Origin: Cyclobacteriaceae bacterium
GTDB taxonomy: Bacteria > Bacteroidota > Bacteroidia > Cytophagales > Cyclobacteriaceae
Assembly: GCA_016786585.1 (NCBI GenBank)
Contig: JAEUUI010000015.1
Location: forward strand, 232,683-296,682
DNA length: 64,000 bases
Direction: 5' to 3'
Part shown: positions 10,091 through 20,156 of the stretch, piece by piece
How positions within the stretch are numbered: the stretch's first letter is position 1
How the letters are laid out: every line of letters starts with the position of its first letter
Notes under the pieces: model-generated
What the model saw: the letters and a program-made list of their open reading frames with translations, nothing else
Told to the model about the DNA's origin: nothing
Databases searched by the model: none
Program-made: the position numbers and the translations under genes

Positions 10091-10297
10091 AGGAAGCTCT
10101 GTTTAGGATCAATCGAACGCGGCATTGTAGTTCCGCTATCGATTGCAAAAGCCTAAAACAAAGCACGGCCATCAGACAAGCCTGGAGAATTCGTGGACAA
10201 AAAATATAGAAAAAATGAGGCCATAAATTCTGTAACGTATTGACGTTCAGATGAATGCTAACTATGCAAACGTTGGAAAATATAAACGGAATGTGGA

Positions 10298-11926
10298 CTA
10301 CAAGTCGGCCTGAACGGCACTTATCTCCATAATCTTACGCTCAAACTGTTCGTTCGGAACGATCGATTTGCCTTTGACCCGGGCTTTATAGTTGTAAATC
10401 GTGTTGATGGAGTAGTCGAGGATCTTGGCAATACGTTCAGTGTCTTGAATGCCCAGCCGGATCAGTGCGAATATCCTGAGTTCAGTGTTAAGCAACTGCC
10501 CCTCTTTCAATACTACCCGGCCTTCTTCCTTGAAATAGGAATTGAACGTACTTACGAAATCCGGGAAAAGTTTCAGGAAGATTTTATCGAAGTTGTCGTA
10601 CAGATCTTCCCGGTCCTTTTGCGGATTAAAATTGGTTACGATGAACTTGATGTCCTCAAGCTTTTTGGTTACAAGCTTTAGCTCGATTGATTTTTTAAGG
10701 GCTTCTGCCTTGTTCAGGTATTCTGAATTGATGTTGAAATAGAAACCAATGTATTCTTCCTTGATCCGATTAGCTTCCAATAACGCCTTTTGCGTCAGAC
10801 GCAGCTTCTTTACCTGTTTGAAAATGATCCACGCGAATACAACCACCAACACCGACAAGACGGTAATAATACTTGAATAAATCAGCCACAAGCGTCTCTG
10901 CGCATCTACGTTGTGAAGTTTTTCGGCAGCGATCAGCGGAAGTACAGCTCCCACCTGAATTTTACGTTGTCGTGCTCCGTAAAAAATGGCATCATCCATT
11001 GCCTGCTGAATATAAATGTATGCATTGGCGATATCACCCTTCTTATAAAGTTCCTGGGCAAGCAGTTGCATTGCTGATGTTTCCTTGGTTGCCGACTGGA
11101 TGTCGGCAATGCCTGCGCGAATCAGCAAGTTGATTGCTTTTTCAGATTCATTATGGGTTATATAAAAATAGCTCAGTGTAGAAGCCACTACTGCCAGTTC
11201 ATGCTGAGTAAGCTCATACCCTTGGAGGATGCTGTTTAAATCATTCAGCGCATCCTCATCATTTTCATTCTTCAGATTCTTCAGCCCATTGAGATACATA
11301 TAATCGTATGAGCCCGGTTTTCGCAGCGTTCTGGCGGAATCAATGTACTGATTGCCGAGTTTAATGTAGCGGGGCGTATAAAAACCATCGCGGTCAAAAT
11401 CACTCAGGTCATAATATGTCCGAGCCAGGATAAAGTAATAATTAAAAAGAATGCTGTCAGGCATGTCTTTCATGTTGAGTGACGAAAGCGAGTCCAGCGT
11501 TTCTTTAAACAAACCGGATGAAATTAAAATAAACCCAAGTTTTACACGCGCATGTGCAATGCGCACGGGATCTTTTATTCGATACGCGACCTGCTGAAGT
11601 TTCAGAATTTGAATGAAAGCGGAGTCATAAACAAAAGTCTTGTACTCATCCGACAACTTGTCCAGCAATTCAAAATGCCTGACATCCTCGCCACTTTTTA
11701 GCTTGTTAAGCTGCGTTCGATAGTTATTTATCCTGGTAAGCCGGGCTTGCACATACGATTCCTTATTGGCTAACGTAGTATTCAACACAGTCAATAAACT
11801 ATCCTGTTGAGCCGCGGCAGTTTGGGCAATAAAAAAGACTATCACAAAAAGCTGTGTAGTCTTCAGAAAATTAGAAAGTACTTTTACCTTCGATTCTACT
11901 CCCGCGAAAACAGTCTGAAGCCGCAT
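10298..11926 (-). CDS. SusR-like membrane-bound transcriptional regulator
   Basis: An N-terminal signal or hydrophobic segment (LFVIVFFIAQTAAA) precedes an alpha-helical, TPR-like sensor region of ~300 residues. A single membrane helix follows at about residues 345-370 (SSIITVLSVLVVVFAWIIF), then a coiled segment (KQVKKLRLTQKALLEANRIK), and a C-terminal LuxR-type helix-turn-helix around residues 480-515 (LRIFALIRLGIQDTERIA, then YSINTIYNYKARVKG). This architecture matches SusR, the maltose-responsive activator of the Bacteroides starch system. It lies 207 bp upstream of the GH97 gene in the same direction and probably activates that operon. The intergenic gap 10091-10297 should hold the operon promoter, but I see no clean match to the TAnnTTTG box there. 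Confidence 0.88.
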   Translation of the reverse strand: MRLQTVFAGVESKVKVLSNFLKTTQLFVIVFFIAQTAAAQQDSLLTVLNTTLANKESYVQARLTRINNYRTQLNKLKSGEDVRHFELLDKLSDEYKTFVYDSAFIQILKLQQVAYRIKDPVRIAHARVKLGFILISSGLFKETLDSLSSLNMKDMPDSILFNYYFILARTYYDLSDFDRDGFYTPRYIKLGNQYIDSARTLRKPGSYDYMYLNGLKNLKNENDEDALNDLNSILQGYELTQHELAVVASTLSYFYITHNESEKAINLLIRAGIADIQSATKETSAMQLLAQELYKKGDIANAYIYIQQAMDDAIFYGARQRKIQVGAVLPLIAAEKLHNVDAQRRLWLIYSSIITVLSVLVVVFAWIIFKQVKKLRLTQKALLEANRIKEEYIGFYFNINSEYLNKAEALKKSIELKLVTKKLEDIKFIVTNFNPQKDREDLYDNFDKIFLKLFPDFVSTFNSYFKEEGRVVLKEGQLLNTELRIFALIRLGIQDTERIAKILDYSINTIYNYKARVKGKSIVPNEQFERKIMEISAVQADL

Positions 11927-11988
11927 ATTCTATTCCCAATCTGAAAAATAGAAAAAATGCCGCTCAGGTTGGAAGGATTTTACGGTAT

Positions 11989-12537
11989 TTAGTTCGGCAC
12001 AACAGGAACCATCAGCCTGACTTTTTCCCACTCGAAAAATACGTTGGTAGTATCTCCTTTAGCTTCCATCCGAATCGTGTATTGCTCAACGGGATTTGAC
12101 AGTCGTTCCACCGGTACTTTGGTTCTTAAAACATCCTTTTCCGCATCCGGTTCAAAAACACCCCATACACCAAGCTCCGAGTTCAACGCAAGCTCAAACG
12201 CATCAGCGCCCGGTATCGCATAGATACGATATTTGCCGGCAGCCACTTCACTACCATTGAACGACACATTGCGGTTAAATGATATTTCCGTTGCCTCGTT
12301 CGCACCAAGTCGCCAGTATTCACCGTAAGGCTGAAGAGCACCTTCTTCTTTTGTCCCGAAAATCATTCGGTTTCTCACGGAAGGCCTGCTGTATTGAATC
12401 GATACAGACAAATTTCCGTTTGCCAGTTGTTCACTTCCCGGAGGACTGAGCGTTCGGTTGCGGTTGTTCAGGTATATCAACGCACCAACAAGCAACAAGA
12501 TTACAACGGCAACACCAATAAGAATTTTCTTTTTCAT
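11989..12537 (-). CDS. DUF2911 family membrane-anchored protein
   Basis: One N-terminal membrane helix (ILIGVAVVILLLVGALIYL) is followed by a ~140-residue domain. Its motifs RPSVRNRMIFG, PYGEYWRLGANEATEISF and AGKYRIYAIPG are characteristic of DUF2911, a domain frequent in Bacteroidota. The function is unknown; the domain is presumed periplasmic. It is a single gene, 62 bp upstream of the SusR-like gene and in the same direction, but nothing ties it to the glycan locus. Confidence 0.85.
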   Translation of the reverse strand: MKKKILIGVAVVILLLVGALIYLNNRNRTLSPPGSEQLANGNLSVSIQYSRPSVRNRMIFGTKEEGALQPYGEYWRLGANEATEISFNRNVSFNGSEVAAGKYRIYAIPGADAFELALNSELGVWGVFEPDAEKDVLRTKVPVERLSNPVEQYTIRMEAKGDTTNVFFEWEKVRLMVPVVPN

Positions 12538-12592
12538 ATCGTTAGATTTAGGATGTTCGTTTCCGGGTCTATAAATTTAAAAAAATACAGGT

Positions 12593-12856
12593 TCAAGAAT
12601 GTTTGCGCTTCAATTTATTTAACCACGCGTCAGCCGCTTTATCGCGATCAATCGTTCCGTCTTTTTGCCGTTTTGCCAATGCATCGTTCACACCTCCCTT
12701 TGAGGTTAGGTGAAAGTAACTACAATCTTCACATTGGTAGACGTTTACAGGGCCCTTCCCGGCCGGATAATCAAAACGCGTTCTCGCACCGATAAGCGCC
12801 TCTTCTGCCAGCTCGCGCGTGACATAAAACTTTTTACCGCTACTACACTTTATCAC
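12593..12856 (-). CDS. Small Cys-rich conserved protein
   Basis: An 87-residue protein with Cys4 and a CEDC pair followed by a His (YQCEDCSYFHLTS), which suggests a small metal-binding knuckle. The tail is basic (LNKLKRKHS). I recall similar short proteins in other Bacteroidota, but no function is known. It reads away from the cyclophilin gene, so the gap 12857-12917 is a divergent promoter region. Confidence 0.65.
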   Translation of the reverse strand: MIKCSSGKKFYVTRELAEEALIGARTRFDYPAGKGPVNVYQCEDCSYFHLTSKGGVNDALAKRQKDGTIDRDKAADAWLNKLKRKHS

Positions 12857-12866
12857 GGAGCAAAAT

Positions 12867-12897
12867 TAGCTTTGAAAAACGGGTGATGTTACCTTTG
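12867..12897 (+). promoter_or_regulatory. Candidate Bacteroidota-type promoter for the cyclophilin gene
   Basis: Two matches to the Bacteroidota -7 box TAnnTTTG lie here: TAGCTTTG at 12867-12874 and TACCTTTG at 12890-12897. The second places a start site near 12904, about 14 bases before the ATG at 12918, giving a short leader. No ideal -33 TTTG at the usual spacing was seen for the second box. Confidence 0.45.
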
Positions 12898-12917
12898 TAG
12901 ACTAATTATTAAAATGA

Positions 12918-13364
12918 ATGAAAATAGCTGAAATCCACACAAAAAAGGGCGTTATGAAGATTAAGTTCTTCGAAAAAGATGCTCCGAATACCGTAAAGAA
13001 CTTCATCGACCTGGCTGACCATAACTTTTACGATGGACTGATTTTCCACCGCGTGATACCGAACTTTATGATTCAGGGCGGATGCCCGAACGGAATTGGC
13101 AATGGCGGACCCGGATACAAAATCGATTGCGAGTTGACAGGCGACAATCAATACCACGATCGCGGTGTTGTATCGATGGCTCATGCCGGACGAAACACGG
13201 GCGGATCACAATTCTTTATCTGTCATACCCGCGATACAACCAAGCACCTTGATCGGAACCATACCGTGTTTGGGAAAGTTTATGAAGGTCTCGATATAAT
13301 CGACCAAATCCGCGCAGGCGATGTAATGGAAAAAGTCGTGATTAAAGAAGTTGAATCAATCTAA
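12918..13364 (+). CDS. Cyclophilin-type peptidyl-prolyl cis-trans isomerase
   Basis: The 148-residue single-domain protein has the family motifs IFHRVIPNFMIQGG (catalytic Arg in FHRV), MAHAGRNTGGSQFFI and HTVFGKVYEG. It has no signal peptide, so it is cytoplasmic. It catalyses cis-trans isomerisation of prolyl bonds during protein folding. The start is the second of two close ATGs; the first (12914) is out of frame. Confidence 0.95.
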   Translation: MKIAEIHTKKGVMKIKFFEKDAPNTVKNFIDLADHNFYDGLIFHRVIPNFMIQGGCPNGIGNGGPGYKIDCELTGDNQYHDRGVVSMAHAGRNTGGSQFFICHTRDTTKHLDRNHTVFGKVYEGLDIIDQIRAGDVMEKVVIKEVESI

Positions 13365-13376
13365 AACCCAGACACC

Positions 13377-13411
13377 GAATGACGAGTTGAGAGTACCACG
13401 ACTCGTCATTC
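13377..13411. terminator. Inverted repeat between convergent genes
   Basis: Perfect 11-bp arms (GAATGACGAGT and ACTCGTCATTC) flank a 13-base loop, midway between the stops of the cyclophilin gene and the convergent hydrolase gene. It lacks a clear T-tract, so it may be a weak bidirectional terminator or an RNA-stabilising hairpin. Confidence 0.5.
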
Positions 13412-13439
13412 TAACTTCTGCACGCTAACTCCCGTCTTC

Positions 13440-14480
13440 TCACTTAACTCCCTCCCACCATCTCTTCTTCGGCAACTCCCCTCCAATCACAACAGGCTCA
13501 CCAATCATCGGAGTAGTTATCGAAATTCCCAAACGCTCTGCAGCAGCCGTGGTACGTTCGATCGGATCTTTCCAGGTATGCAACGCCAGGGTAAACTTGG
13601 CCCAATGGACGGGCATGAAGACTTTTGCCTTAAGATCGACAGCAGCATGAGCAACTTCCTCCGGCATCATGTGAATGTTCGGCCACATGGTATTGTATTG
13701 ACCGCACTCCAGCAACGCTAAATCAAAGGGCCCGTATTGATTGCCAATCGCAGCAAACGCAGGATCATACCCAGAGTCACCACCGACATAAATTTTTATG
13801 GAGTCAGTTTTTAGGATGAACGAGCTCCACAGTGTTTGATTGCGGGTAAGCCCGCGACCGGAAAAGTGTCGTGATGGAGCAGCAATCACATCAATTCCAC
13901 TTTCAAAAGTTCTCGATTCCCACCAATCGAACTCACTGATTTTGGACCCGTTAACACCCCAATATTCAAGATGTGAACCAACACCCAGTGAAGTATAAAA
14001 CTGCTTTACTCGCGGATGGAGCTTGAGCATTGTATGATAATCCAGGTGATCATAGTGGTCGTGCGTAAGAATCACAAGATCCAATGTATCTGGAAAATCA
14101 GTCAGCGAATAGGGTGTTTCGATCGCATAGGCTTTCTTCCCGATAAACTGGAAAGGCGATGTACGTTCGCTGAATACCGGATCAATGAAAATATTCTTTC
14201 CATTAAGTTTGATAAAGTATGACGAATGGCCAAACCAAACGATGGTGGTTTTATCGTTTGGCAGTGACTTTAAATCTGTTTTAACTGAGGGCAACACATC
14301 CACCGGTTCACGGTCAATTCCCTTGCTGAAAAAGTTGATCAGCATTTTGGGGTAAGAAGCACCCTCTGCCAGCATTTGTGTTGGTGTGAGGTTTTGGAAG
14401 CTTCCGTTGCGATAGTTGGGTGACGCTTTAATACGCCCGAGGCGATCGCCCGAAGGCAGTTTTCCGAAGGATTGGTTCAT
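13440..14480 (-). CDS. Metallo-beta-lactamase-fold hydrolase (UlaG/NAPE-PLD-like)
   Basis: The metal-binding HxHxDH motif is present at residues 140-145 (THDHYDHLD), preceded by WFGHSSYFIKLNGKNIFIDPVF, the usual opening of the UlaG/NAPE-PLD-like branch. Later ligands are visible in GGDSGYD and in MPVHWAKF. No signal peptide is obvious. Relatives hydrolyse lactones, phosphodiesters or N-acyl phospholipids, so substrate cannot be assigned. Length (346 residues) matches this branch. Confidence 0.88.
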   Translation of the reverse strand: MNQSFGKLPSGDRLGRIKASPNYRNGSFQNLTPTQMLAEGASYPKMLINFFSKGIDREPVDVLPSVKTDLKSLPNDKTTIVWFGHSSYFIKLNGKNIFIDPVFSERTSPFQFIGKKAYAIETPYSLTDFPDTLDLVILTHDHYDHLDYHTMLKLHPRVKQFYTSLGVGSHLEYWGVNGSKISEFDWWESRTFESGIDVIAAPSRHFSGRGLTRNQTLWSSFILKTDSIKIYVGGDSGYDPAFAAIGNQYGPFDLALLECGQYNTMWPNIHMMPEEVAHAAVDLKAKVFMPVHWAKFTLALHTWKDPIERTTAAAERLGISITTPMIGEPVVIGGELPKKRWWEGVK

Positions 14481-14583
14481 TCAAGTAATAGACGTGCCGC
14501 TGGCACAATAGTTTATGCGCACTCGTTTTGAGTGCTTCAGAATGGAAGTCGCAGAATACAGGAAATTATTGTAACGAGCCGGA

Positions 14584-15015
14584 TTATTGTCCCGCGATGT
14601 ACTGCTCGAGGTGCGCAATCGTTGACTTCTGGTCTTCAATAATATGCTTCACCACATCACCAATCGAAATCATCCCGATTAATTTGCCGCTTTCCTCAAC
14701 CGGTAAATGCCGGATATGCTTGCCAGCCATCAACTTCATACAATCTTCAATCGAGCTTTGCGGAGTAACCGTAAAGGGATTGGGTGTCATGAGATCTTTG
14801 ATAGGTGTATCCTTCGATGATTTCCCTTTGAGAATGAGCTTGCGCGCATAATCGCGCTCGGTAAAAATCCCGACAAGTTTTCCGTTTTCCACGATCATCA
14901 GGCCACCGATGTTTTTGTCGCACATTTGTTCGATGGCGCTGTAAACCATCACATGAGGTTCAACGGAGTAGACTACGCTACCCTTCGATTTTAAGATATC
15001 CTGAACGTATTTCAT
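14584..15015 (-). CDS. Two-CBS-domain protein
   Basis: The 143 residues form two CBS domains in tandem (about 1-65 and 75-135). Typical signatures are GGLMIVENGKLVGIFTERDY and HIRHLPVEESGKLIGMISIG. Such stand-alone pairs bind adenine nucleotides and act as regulators of partner proteins. It lies 68 bp downstream of nuoN in the same direction; whether it is co-transcribed with complex I is unknown. Confidence 0.9.
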   Translation of the reverse strand: MKYVQDILKSKGSVVYSVEPHVMVYSAIEQMCDKNIGGLMIVENGKLVGIFTERDYARKLILKGKSSKDTPIKDLMTPNPFTVTPQSSIEDCMKLMAGKHIRHLPVEESGKLIGMISIGDVVKHIIEDQKSTIAHLEQYIAGQ

Positions 15016-15083
15016 AGAGGCAAGAGTTTTAAAACAGGTCTATGAAAATAGCAATTAAATCCCTCAGATTCAAGCCATTTGGC

Positions 15084-16460
15084 TCAAAACAGTCCGAGCA
15101 GATAGTCAGGCAGCACCGCAAGTGCAAACATCAAGGCTACCAGGATTACAATAAGTGCTTTTTGGGACGCTGAAACTGACAGACTATCGCCAGCCGGTTC
15201 CTGCAAGTACATCGCAATGATTACCCTGAAATAATAGTAGGCACCCATCAATGATGTTACAATGGCCAGGATAGTCAGCGAAATCAAACCATGATCAATC
15301 GCCTGGATAAATACCAGGTATTTCCCGAAGAAACCGGCCAATGGCGGGATACCCGCAAGCGATAAAAGTGCGATGGTAAGGCCAACCGCCAGTAACGGAT
15401 TCCTTTTGAACAGGCCGTTAAAGTGAACGATATCTGTTCCTGAGCTGCTCTTTTCCACTTGAAGCAACACTGCAAATGCCGTGATGGAAGCCACTGAATA
15501 TGCGCAGAGGTAATAGAATATGCTTGAAGTCGAGGTTTCGGGTTGCGCAATGAATGCCAGTAGTATATAACCTACATGACCAACGCTCGAATATGCGAGC
15601 ATACGCTTCACATTGTCTTGTGCTGCAGCAATTAAATTCGGAACCGCCAGCGTGAGGATCATGATAATCTTTAACACAAAACTCCAGCTTGGAGCAATGT
15701 GACTGAAGCACACGGAAAACACTTTTACAAATGCCGCCACGGCAGCAATCTTCACTACGGTCGACATAAATGCCGTCACACTGGTTGGTGAACCTGAATA
15801 AACATCAGGTGCCCAGAAATGGAACGGTACTGCCGATATTTTGAATGCGAGTCCCACCAAAATCAACAACACCCCTACATAAAAGAATGCGGGTAATGTG
15901 GAAGAGTTCAGGATTACGTTTACAGCGATCGTCTGAATATCGAACGACTTCGTTGCCCCGTATACCAGCGCTATTCCCAGCAACAAGAATCCGGTCGCAA
16001 ATGAGCCCATCAGGAAATACTTGAAAGCAGCTTCGTTAGAAGCCAGGCTATCGCGCTTGCTTCCGGCAAGGGTATAAAGCGACAGCGATAAAACCTCAAT
16101 GCCCAGGAACAGGATAGCCATATTATTGAAAGATGCCATTAACATCCCCCCTGCCACTGTGAATAAAATAAGCGATGCACGGTCGGTGTAGTGGTCAAGG
16201 TCGGAATTAAAATAATCCTGAGCCATCCAGAACCACAAAATTGTTACCGTCATGATCAGGATCGAAAACGCCATGGAGAAGTTATCGATCACCACCATGT
16301 TGGTGAAATACGAAATGGAAGTGCCGAGTTGCGGAATGGTTACACCAATGGCCACAGCCAACCCGATTACCATCAGGATACTCAGAATTTTTCGTGCATT
16401 GAAGAGTTCGGCAGCCAGTGCCGTTAATCCAAGTCCGCAAACAATGTATAACGCATTCAT
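15084..16460 (-). CDS. nuoN: NADH-quinone oxidoreductase subunit N
   Basis: A ~458-residue protein with about 14 membrane helices. It has the antiporter-like proton-channel core (FLGIEVLSLSLYTLAG; KISAVPFHFWAPDVYSGSPT; RMLAYSSVGHVGYILLAF). The Lys in FKISAVPFHFW and the Glu of GIEVLS are the conserved charged residues. The frame is open upstream into nuoM, but the ATG at 16460 (MNALYIVCG) sits just past the nuoM stop and is chosen. It is the last gene of the operon. Confidence 0.96.
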   Translation of the reverse strand: MNALYIVCGLGLTALAAELFNARKILSILMVIGLAVAIGVTIPQLGTSISYFTNMVVIDNFSMAFSILIMTVTILWFWMAQDYFNSDLDHYTDRASLILFTVAGGMLMASFNNMAILFLGIEVLSLSLYTLAGSKRDSLASNEAAFKYFLMGSFATGFLLLGIALVYGATKSFDIQTIAVNVILNSSTLPAFFYVGVLLILVGLAFKISAVPFHFWAPDVYSGSPTSVTAFMSTVVKIAAVAAFVKVFSVCFSHIAPSWSFVLKIIMILTLAVPNLIAAAQDNVKRMLAYSSVGHVGYILLAFIAQPETSTSSIFYYLCAYSVASITAFAVLLQVEKSSSGTDIVHFNGLFKRNPLLAVGLTIALLSLAGIPPLAGFFGKYLVFIQAIDHGLISLTILAIVTSLMGAYYYFRVIIAMYLQEPAGDSLSVSASQKALIVILVALMFALAVLPDYLLGLF

Positions 16461-16461
16461 A

Positions 16462-17931
16462 TTATCGGATCGCAGTGATAGGTGAATAAAGTTCCAGCAA
16501 CTTGGCAACTGCCGGTTCTGAAATGGCCAGGATCGGTGCCGGGTAAACTCCGATCAGAATGATCAAAAGCGCAAGCGGGTATAGAACTGCTTTTTCATTC
16601 CACGTGAGGTCAGTGAAGGAGGCTGTCAATGAATTTGTTTCACCCGACATCGACTTTTGAAACGTTCTGAGCATGTACACCGCACCCAGAATGATGGTTA
16701 AACCTGCTGCAACGCCAAGCCATTGATGATACTGGAAGACGGAGTTGATTAACAGGAACTCTCCAATAAATCCGCTTGTCAGCGGAAGCGCAACGCTTCC
16801 CAACAAAACTATCACAAACGCTGTAGCCAGTTGCGGAGCAACATTCCGGATGCCCCCCAGGTTGGCGAGCGCAGTCGTCTTCGTGCGGTCATACACAACA
16901 TCAATGATAAAGAACATTCCCACCACAACGATACCGTGGCTAATCATTTGGATCATCGCGCCCTGAAGTCCGGTAGTGGAGAGCGTGAATAACCCGGCAG
17001 CGATCAACCCCACGTGAGCAATCGATGAATATGCGATTAAACGTTTGAAGTCTTTTTGAACGATCGCGATGCACGAAGCATAAATGATTCCGATGACGGA
17101 AATAAGCACAGCTGTAAGCCCCCAGGTGATCACACCGGCAGGAACAACCGGGATGAGCCAGCGGATAACTCCGTAAATACCCATCTTCAGCATGATTCCC
17201 GACAACAACATTGTGCCTTGCGTAGGCGCCACGCTGTATGTGTCCGGCTGCCAGGTATGAAACGGAAATACGGGCATCTTTACCGCGAACGCAGCGAACA
17301 AGAACCAAAATATTAAACTTTGTTCCGGGTATGATAAGCTTGCACCTGCAGCATACAACGCATCTGCGTCAAATGAATGAACGCCAGGAGTATGCAGATA
17401 CAGGTAAATCAGCGCGATCAGCATCAGCAAGCTGCCGGCCAATGTATAGACGAAAAATTTAAACGTGATTTTTCCACGATTCTCTCCGCCCCAAATCAAA
17501 CAAATGAAATAGATCGGGATTAGTGCAACTTCCCAGAATAGATAAAACAAAAGCCCATCCTGCGCAACAAAAACACCAACCAGGGCCATTTGCATCACCA
17601 GGATCAGTCCATAAAACGTTGAAGGTTTGGAAAATGAACGTCCGAATGATGACAGGATGATAAACGGAACAAGTCCTGTAGTAAGTAACACCAGCAACAA
17701 ACTGATGCCGTCCATATCAACAAAATAACTTAACCCGATTTGTGCGATCCATTGATAGTTGGCACGCAGGAGTTCCGATCCCCCAGTCTTGAATTGATAA
17801 ACGGCCACCGCTGAAATAATAAGTTCAGCGCAAGCAGCCGTCAGTGCAATAACATGACTGTATTTTGACTTCAGTACAAAAATCAAGAGTGCTGCGGCAA
17901 GCGGAAAAAATATAAGAAGTGTAGTCAGCAT
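16462..17931 (-). CDS. nuoM: NADH-quinone oxidoreductase subunit M
   Basis: 489 residues, about 14 membrane helices. The antiporter-like core is visible in YLFWEVALIPIYFICLIWGG (channel Glu), KMPVFPFHTWQPDTYSVAPT and KRLIAYSSIAHVGLIAAG. It is one of three proton-pumping modules of the complex I membrane arm. It starts 7 bp after the nuoL stop. Confidence 0.97.
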   Translation of the reverse strand: MLTTLLIFFPLAAALLIFVLKSKYSHVIALTAACAELIISAVAVYQFKTGGSELLRANYQWIAQIGLSYFVDMDGISLLLVLLTTGLVPFIILSSFGRSFSKPSTFYGLILVMQMALVGVFVAQDGLLFYLFWEVALIPIYFICLIWGGENRGKITFKFFVYTLAGSLLMLIALIYLYLHTPGVHSFDADALYAAGASLSYPEQSLIFWFLFAAFAVKMPVFPFHTWQPDTYSVAPTQGTMLLSGIMLKMGIYGVIRWLIPVVPAGVITWGLTAVLISVIGIIYASCIAIVQKDFKRLIAYSSIAHVGLIAAGLFTLSTTGLQGAMIQMISHGIVVVGMFFIIDVVYDRTKTTALANLGGIRNVAPQLATAFVIVLLGSVALPLTSGFIGEFLLINSVFQYHQWLGVAAGLTIILGAVYMLRTFQKSMSGETNSLTASFTDLTWNEKAVLYPLALLIILIGVYPAPILAISEPAVAKLLELYSPITAIR

Positions 17932-17938
17932 AAATCTC

Positions 17939-19852
17939 TTAACCGATTAACGTGTAAGTCACAATTAAAACGATCCCGATCACCATCAGGAAAATATAGT
18001 AGCCGATGGATCCGCTCTGTGTTAACCGCGTAATCTTTCCCCCTTCCGGCACAGAGCTTCCAAAAATGTTAACGATAAAATCAATACCCATTCGCTCTAC
18101 GAATACATCCAATACGTTCGACAGCCAATACAATGGCTTTACGATAAGTGTGTTATAAATCTCATCGATATAGTATTTGTTTGCCAGAATTTTTGAAGGC
18201 CCGCTGAGTTGAGCATCTGCCACCGGCACATGTTTGCGTTTCACATACTTCACGTAAGCCGCGATGATAACAAGTACTGTAAATCCGATAACAACAGCCA
18301 TTAACGTGTATTCCGTTGAATGATCCAGATGATGATGTGATTCAGACAGCGTGGCGGCCTGTGCAAACACAGGCGACAGGTATTCGTTCAACCAGTGCGA
18401 ACCACCGAGTGCTTCGGGAACTCCAATGAATCCGCCAACGAGCGAAAGAACGCCCAGGCAAATCAGCGGAACGGTTATGCTTTTAGGTGATTCATGGATG
18501 TGACTCATTACATGATGGCTTGCCCGAACATCACCAAAGAATGTGAGATACAACAATCTGAACATGTAGAACACGGTAAGCAAGGACGCTAACAAGGCAA
18601 CCCCCCACAAAATCGGGTTGTGAGCATACGCATTTGCGAGGATTTCATCTTTTGAAAAGAACCCTGCAAATGGCGGGATACCCGAAATAGCCAGCACACC
18701 GATCAGGAATGTTGCGAACGTAACAGGAAGATACTTTCGTAAACCACCCATGCTGCGCATGTCTTGCTCTCCGCTTAACGCGTGAATCACACTTCCTGCC
18801 CCAAGGAACAACAAGGCCTTAAAGAATGCATGCGTAGCCATGTGGAAAATACCGGCCGTAAAGGCACCCAGCCCGAGCGCCAGGAACATTAAGCCTAACT
18901 GACTAACGGTTGAATATGCCAGTACTTTTTTAATATCGTTTTGCTTGAGTGCGATGGTTGCCGCAAACAACGCTGTTGCCAAGCCGACAATCATCACCAA
19001 GTTCATGGAGATTGGCGACAGTGTATAGATTACATTGTTGCGGGCGATCATATAAATACCAGCAGTAACCATGGTTGCAGCGTGGATCAATGCCGATACC
19101 GGAGTCGGACCGGCCATCGCATCGGGAAGCCACGTATACAATGGAATTTGTGCGCTCTTTCCCATCGCCCCAATGAACAGGAGAATAGTAATTATCGTAA
19201 GCGTACCCGTGCTTGCAGCGGGCGCCATGCTTGCTACATCCGTAAAGTTGAGTGAACGGAAATTAATGAAGATCAGGAAAATACCGAGCAGCAATCCCAG
19301 GTCACCAATCCGGTTCATGATAAATGCCTTGTTGGCTGCATCGTTGTATGCCTGATTCTTAAACCAGAAACCGATCAGCAGGTATGAACATAAGCCCACT
19401 CCTTCCCAGCCGATGAACATTACCAGGTAGTTCGAGCCCATCACCAAAAGCAGCATGAAGAACACGAACAAATTCAAATACGAAAAGAAGCGGTTGAAGC
19501 CGGTATCATCGTGCATGTACCCGATTGAGTAAACATGAATCAAAAAGCCAACACCCGTAATAATCAACAGGAAGATTGATGTAAGGGGATCAATCAGCAG
19601 CGCCATGCTCGCATCAAAGTTTCCTGCTTTAATCCAGCTAAACAGGTGAACCGTTATGAGACGTGATCCTTCCGGGAAGCCCAACAACTGACTAAAAATT
19701 GTGACTGCAGCGATAAATGAGAGTAATACCGATCCGCACGCGATGAACGAAGCCACCCCGTGCGATAAGCGCTTCACGTTAAGCGCCACCAGCAGAAAAC
19801 CTGCAAGCGGAAGAGCAGGAATAAGAAGTGTTAATATTTTAATACTTACCAT
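17939..19852 (-). CDS. nuoL: NADH-quinone oxidoreductase subunit L
   Basis: 637 residues with an antiporter-like core ([58 protein letters not shown]). A long C-terminal extension ends in a hydrophobic helix, as expected for the lateral helix of NuoL that runs along the membrane arm. It overlaps the nuoK stop by 7 bases, which suggests translational coupling. Confidence 0.97.
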   Translation of the reverse strand: MVSIKILTLLIPALPLAGFLLVALNVKRLSHGVASFIACGSVLLSFIAAVTIFSQLLGFPEGSRLITVHLFSWIKAGNFDASMALLIDPLTSIFLLIITGVGFLIHVYSIGYMHDDTGFNRFFSYLNLFVFFMLLLVMGSNYLVMFIGWEGVGLCSYLLIGFWFKNQAYNDAANKAFIMNRIGDLGLLLGIFLIFINFRSLNFTDVASMAPAASTGTLTIITILLFIGAMGKSAQIPLYTWLPDAMAGPTPVSALIHAATMVTAGIYMIARNNVIYTLSPISMNLVMIVGLATALFAATIALKQNDIKKVLAYSTVSQLGLMFLALGLGAFTAGIFHMATHAFFKALLFLGAGSVIHALSGEQDMRSMGGLRKYLPVTFATFLIGVLAISGIPPFAGFFSKDEILANAYAHNPILWGVALLASLLTVFYMFRLLYLTFFGDVRASHHVMSHIHESPKSITVPLICLGVLSLVGGFIGVPEALGGSHWLNEYLSPVFAQAATLSESHHHLDHSTEYTLMAVVIGFTVLVIIAAYVKYVKRKHVPVADAQLSGPSKILANKYYIDEIYNTLIVKPLYWLSNVLDVFVERMGIDFIVNIFGSSVPEGGKITRLTQSGSIGYYIFLMVIGIVLIVTYTLIG

Positions 19853-20151
19853 TTCAGACGATTCAGAATATCAATATCAACTGTTTTCGTGTTGTCGTGC
19901 ATCTTAACCAGGATGGCTAACCCTACGGCCACTTCAGCTGCTGCTACGGCCATAATAAAGAATACAAATACTTGTCCGGCCGCATCGTTCATGTAGGTTG
20001 AAAAAGCAACAAGCAGCACGTTCACGGCATTCAGCATTAATTCAATACACATGAAAACGATGATCGCATTTCTGCGGAACAAAACTCCCAGCACGCCAAT
20101 ACAGAAAAGCGCCAGGCTTAACCACAAATAATATTCAACAGGTATTTTCAT
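19846..20151 (-). CDS. nuoK: NADH-quinone oxidoreductase subunit K
   Basis: 101 residues with three membrane helices. The conserved Glu of helix 2 ([17 protein letters not shown]) and the Glu of helix 3 ([14 protein letters not shown]), both needed for proton transfer, are present. Usual length for the subunit. Confidence 0.97.
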   Translation of the reverse strand: MKIPVEYYLWLSLALFCIGVLGVLFRRNAIIVFMCIELMLNAVNVLLVAFSTYMNDAAGQVFVFFIMAVAAAEVAVGLAILVKMHDNTKTVDIDILNRLKW

Positions 20152-20156
20152 GCGAC

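Noticed and set aside
10091..10297. Promoter boxes for the glycan operon
   Set aside because: The region should hold the promoter, but I found no exact TAnnTTTG on the minus strand, only a near match with a one-base-longer spacer.
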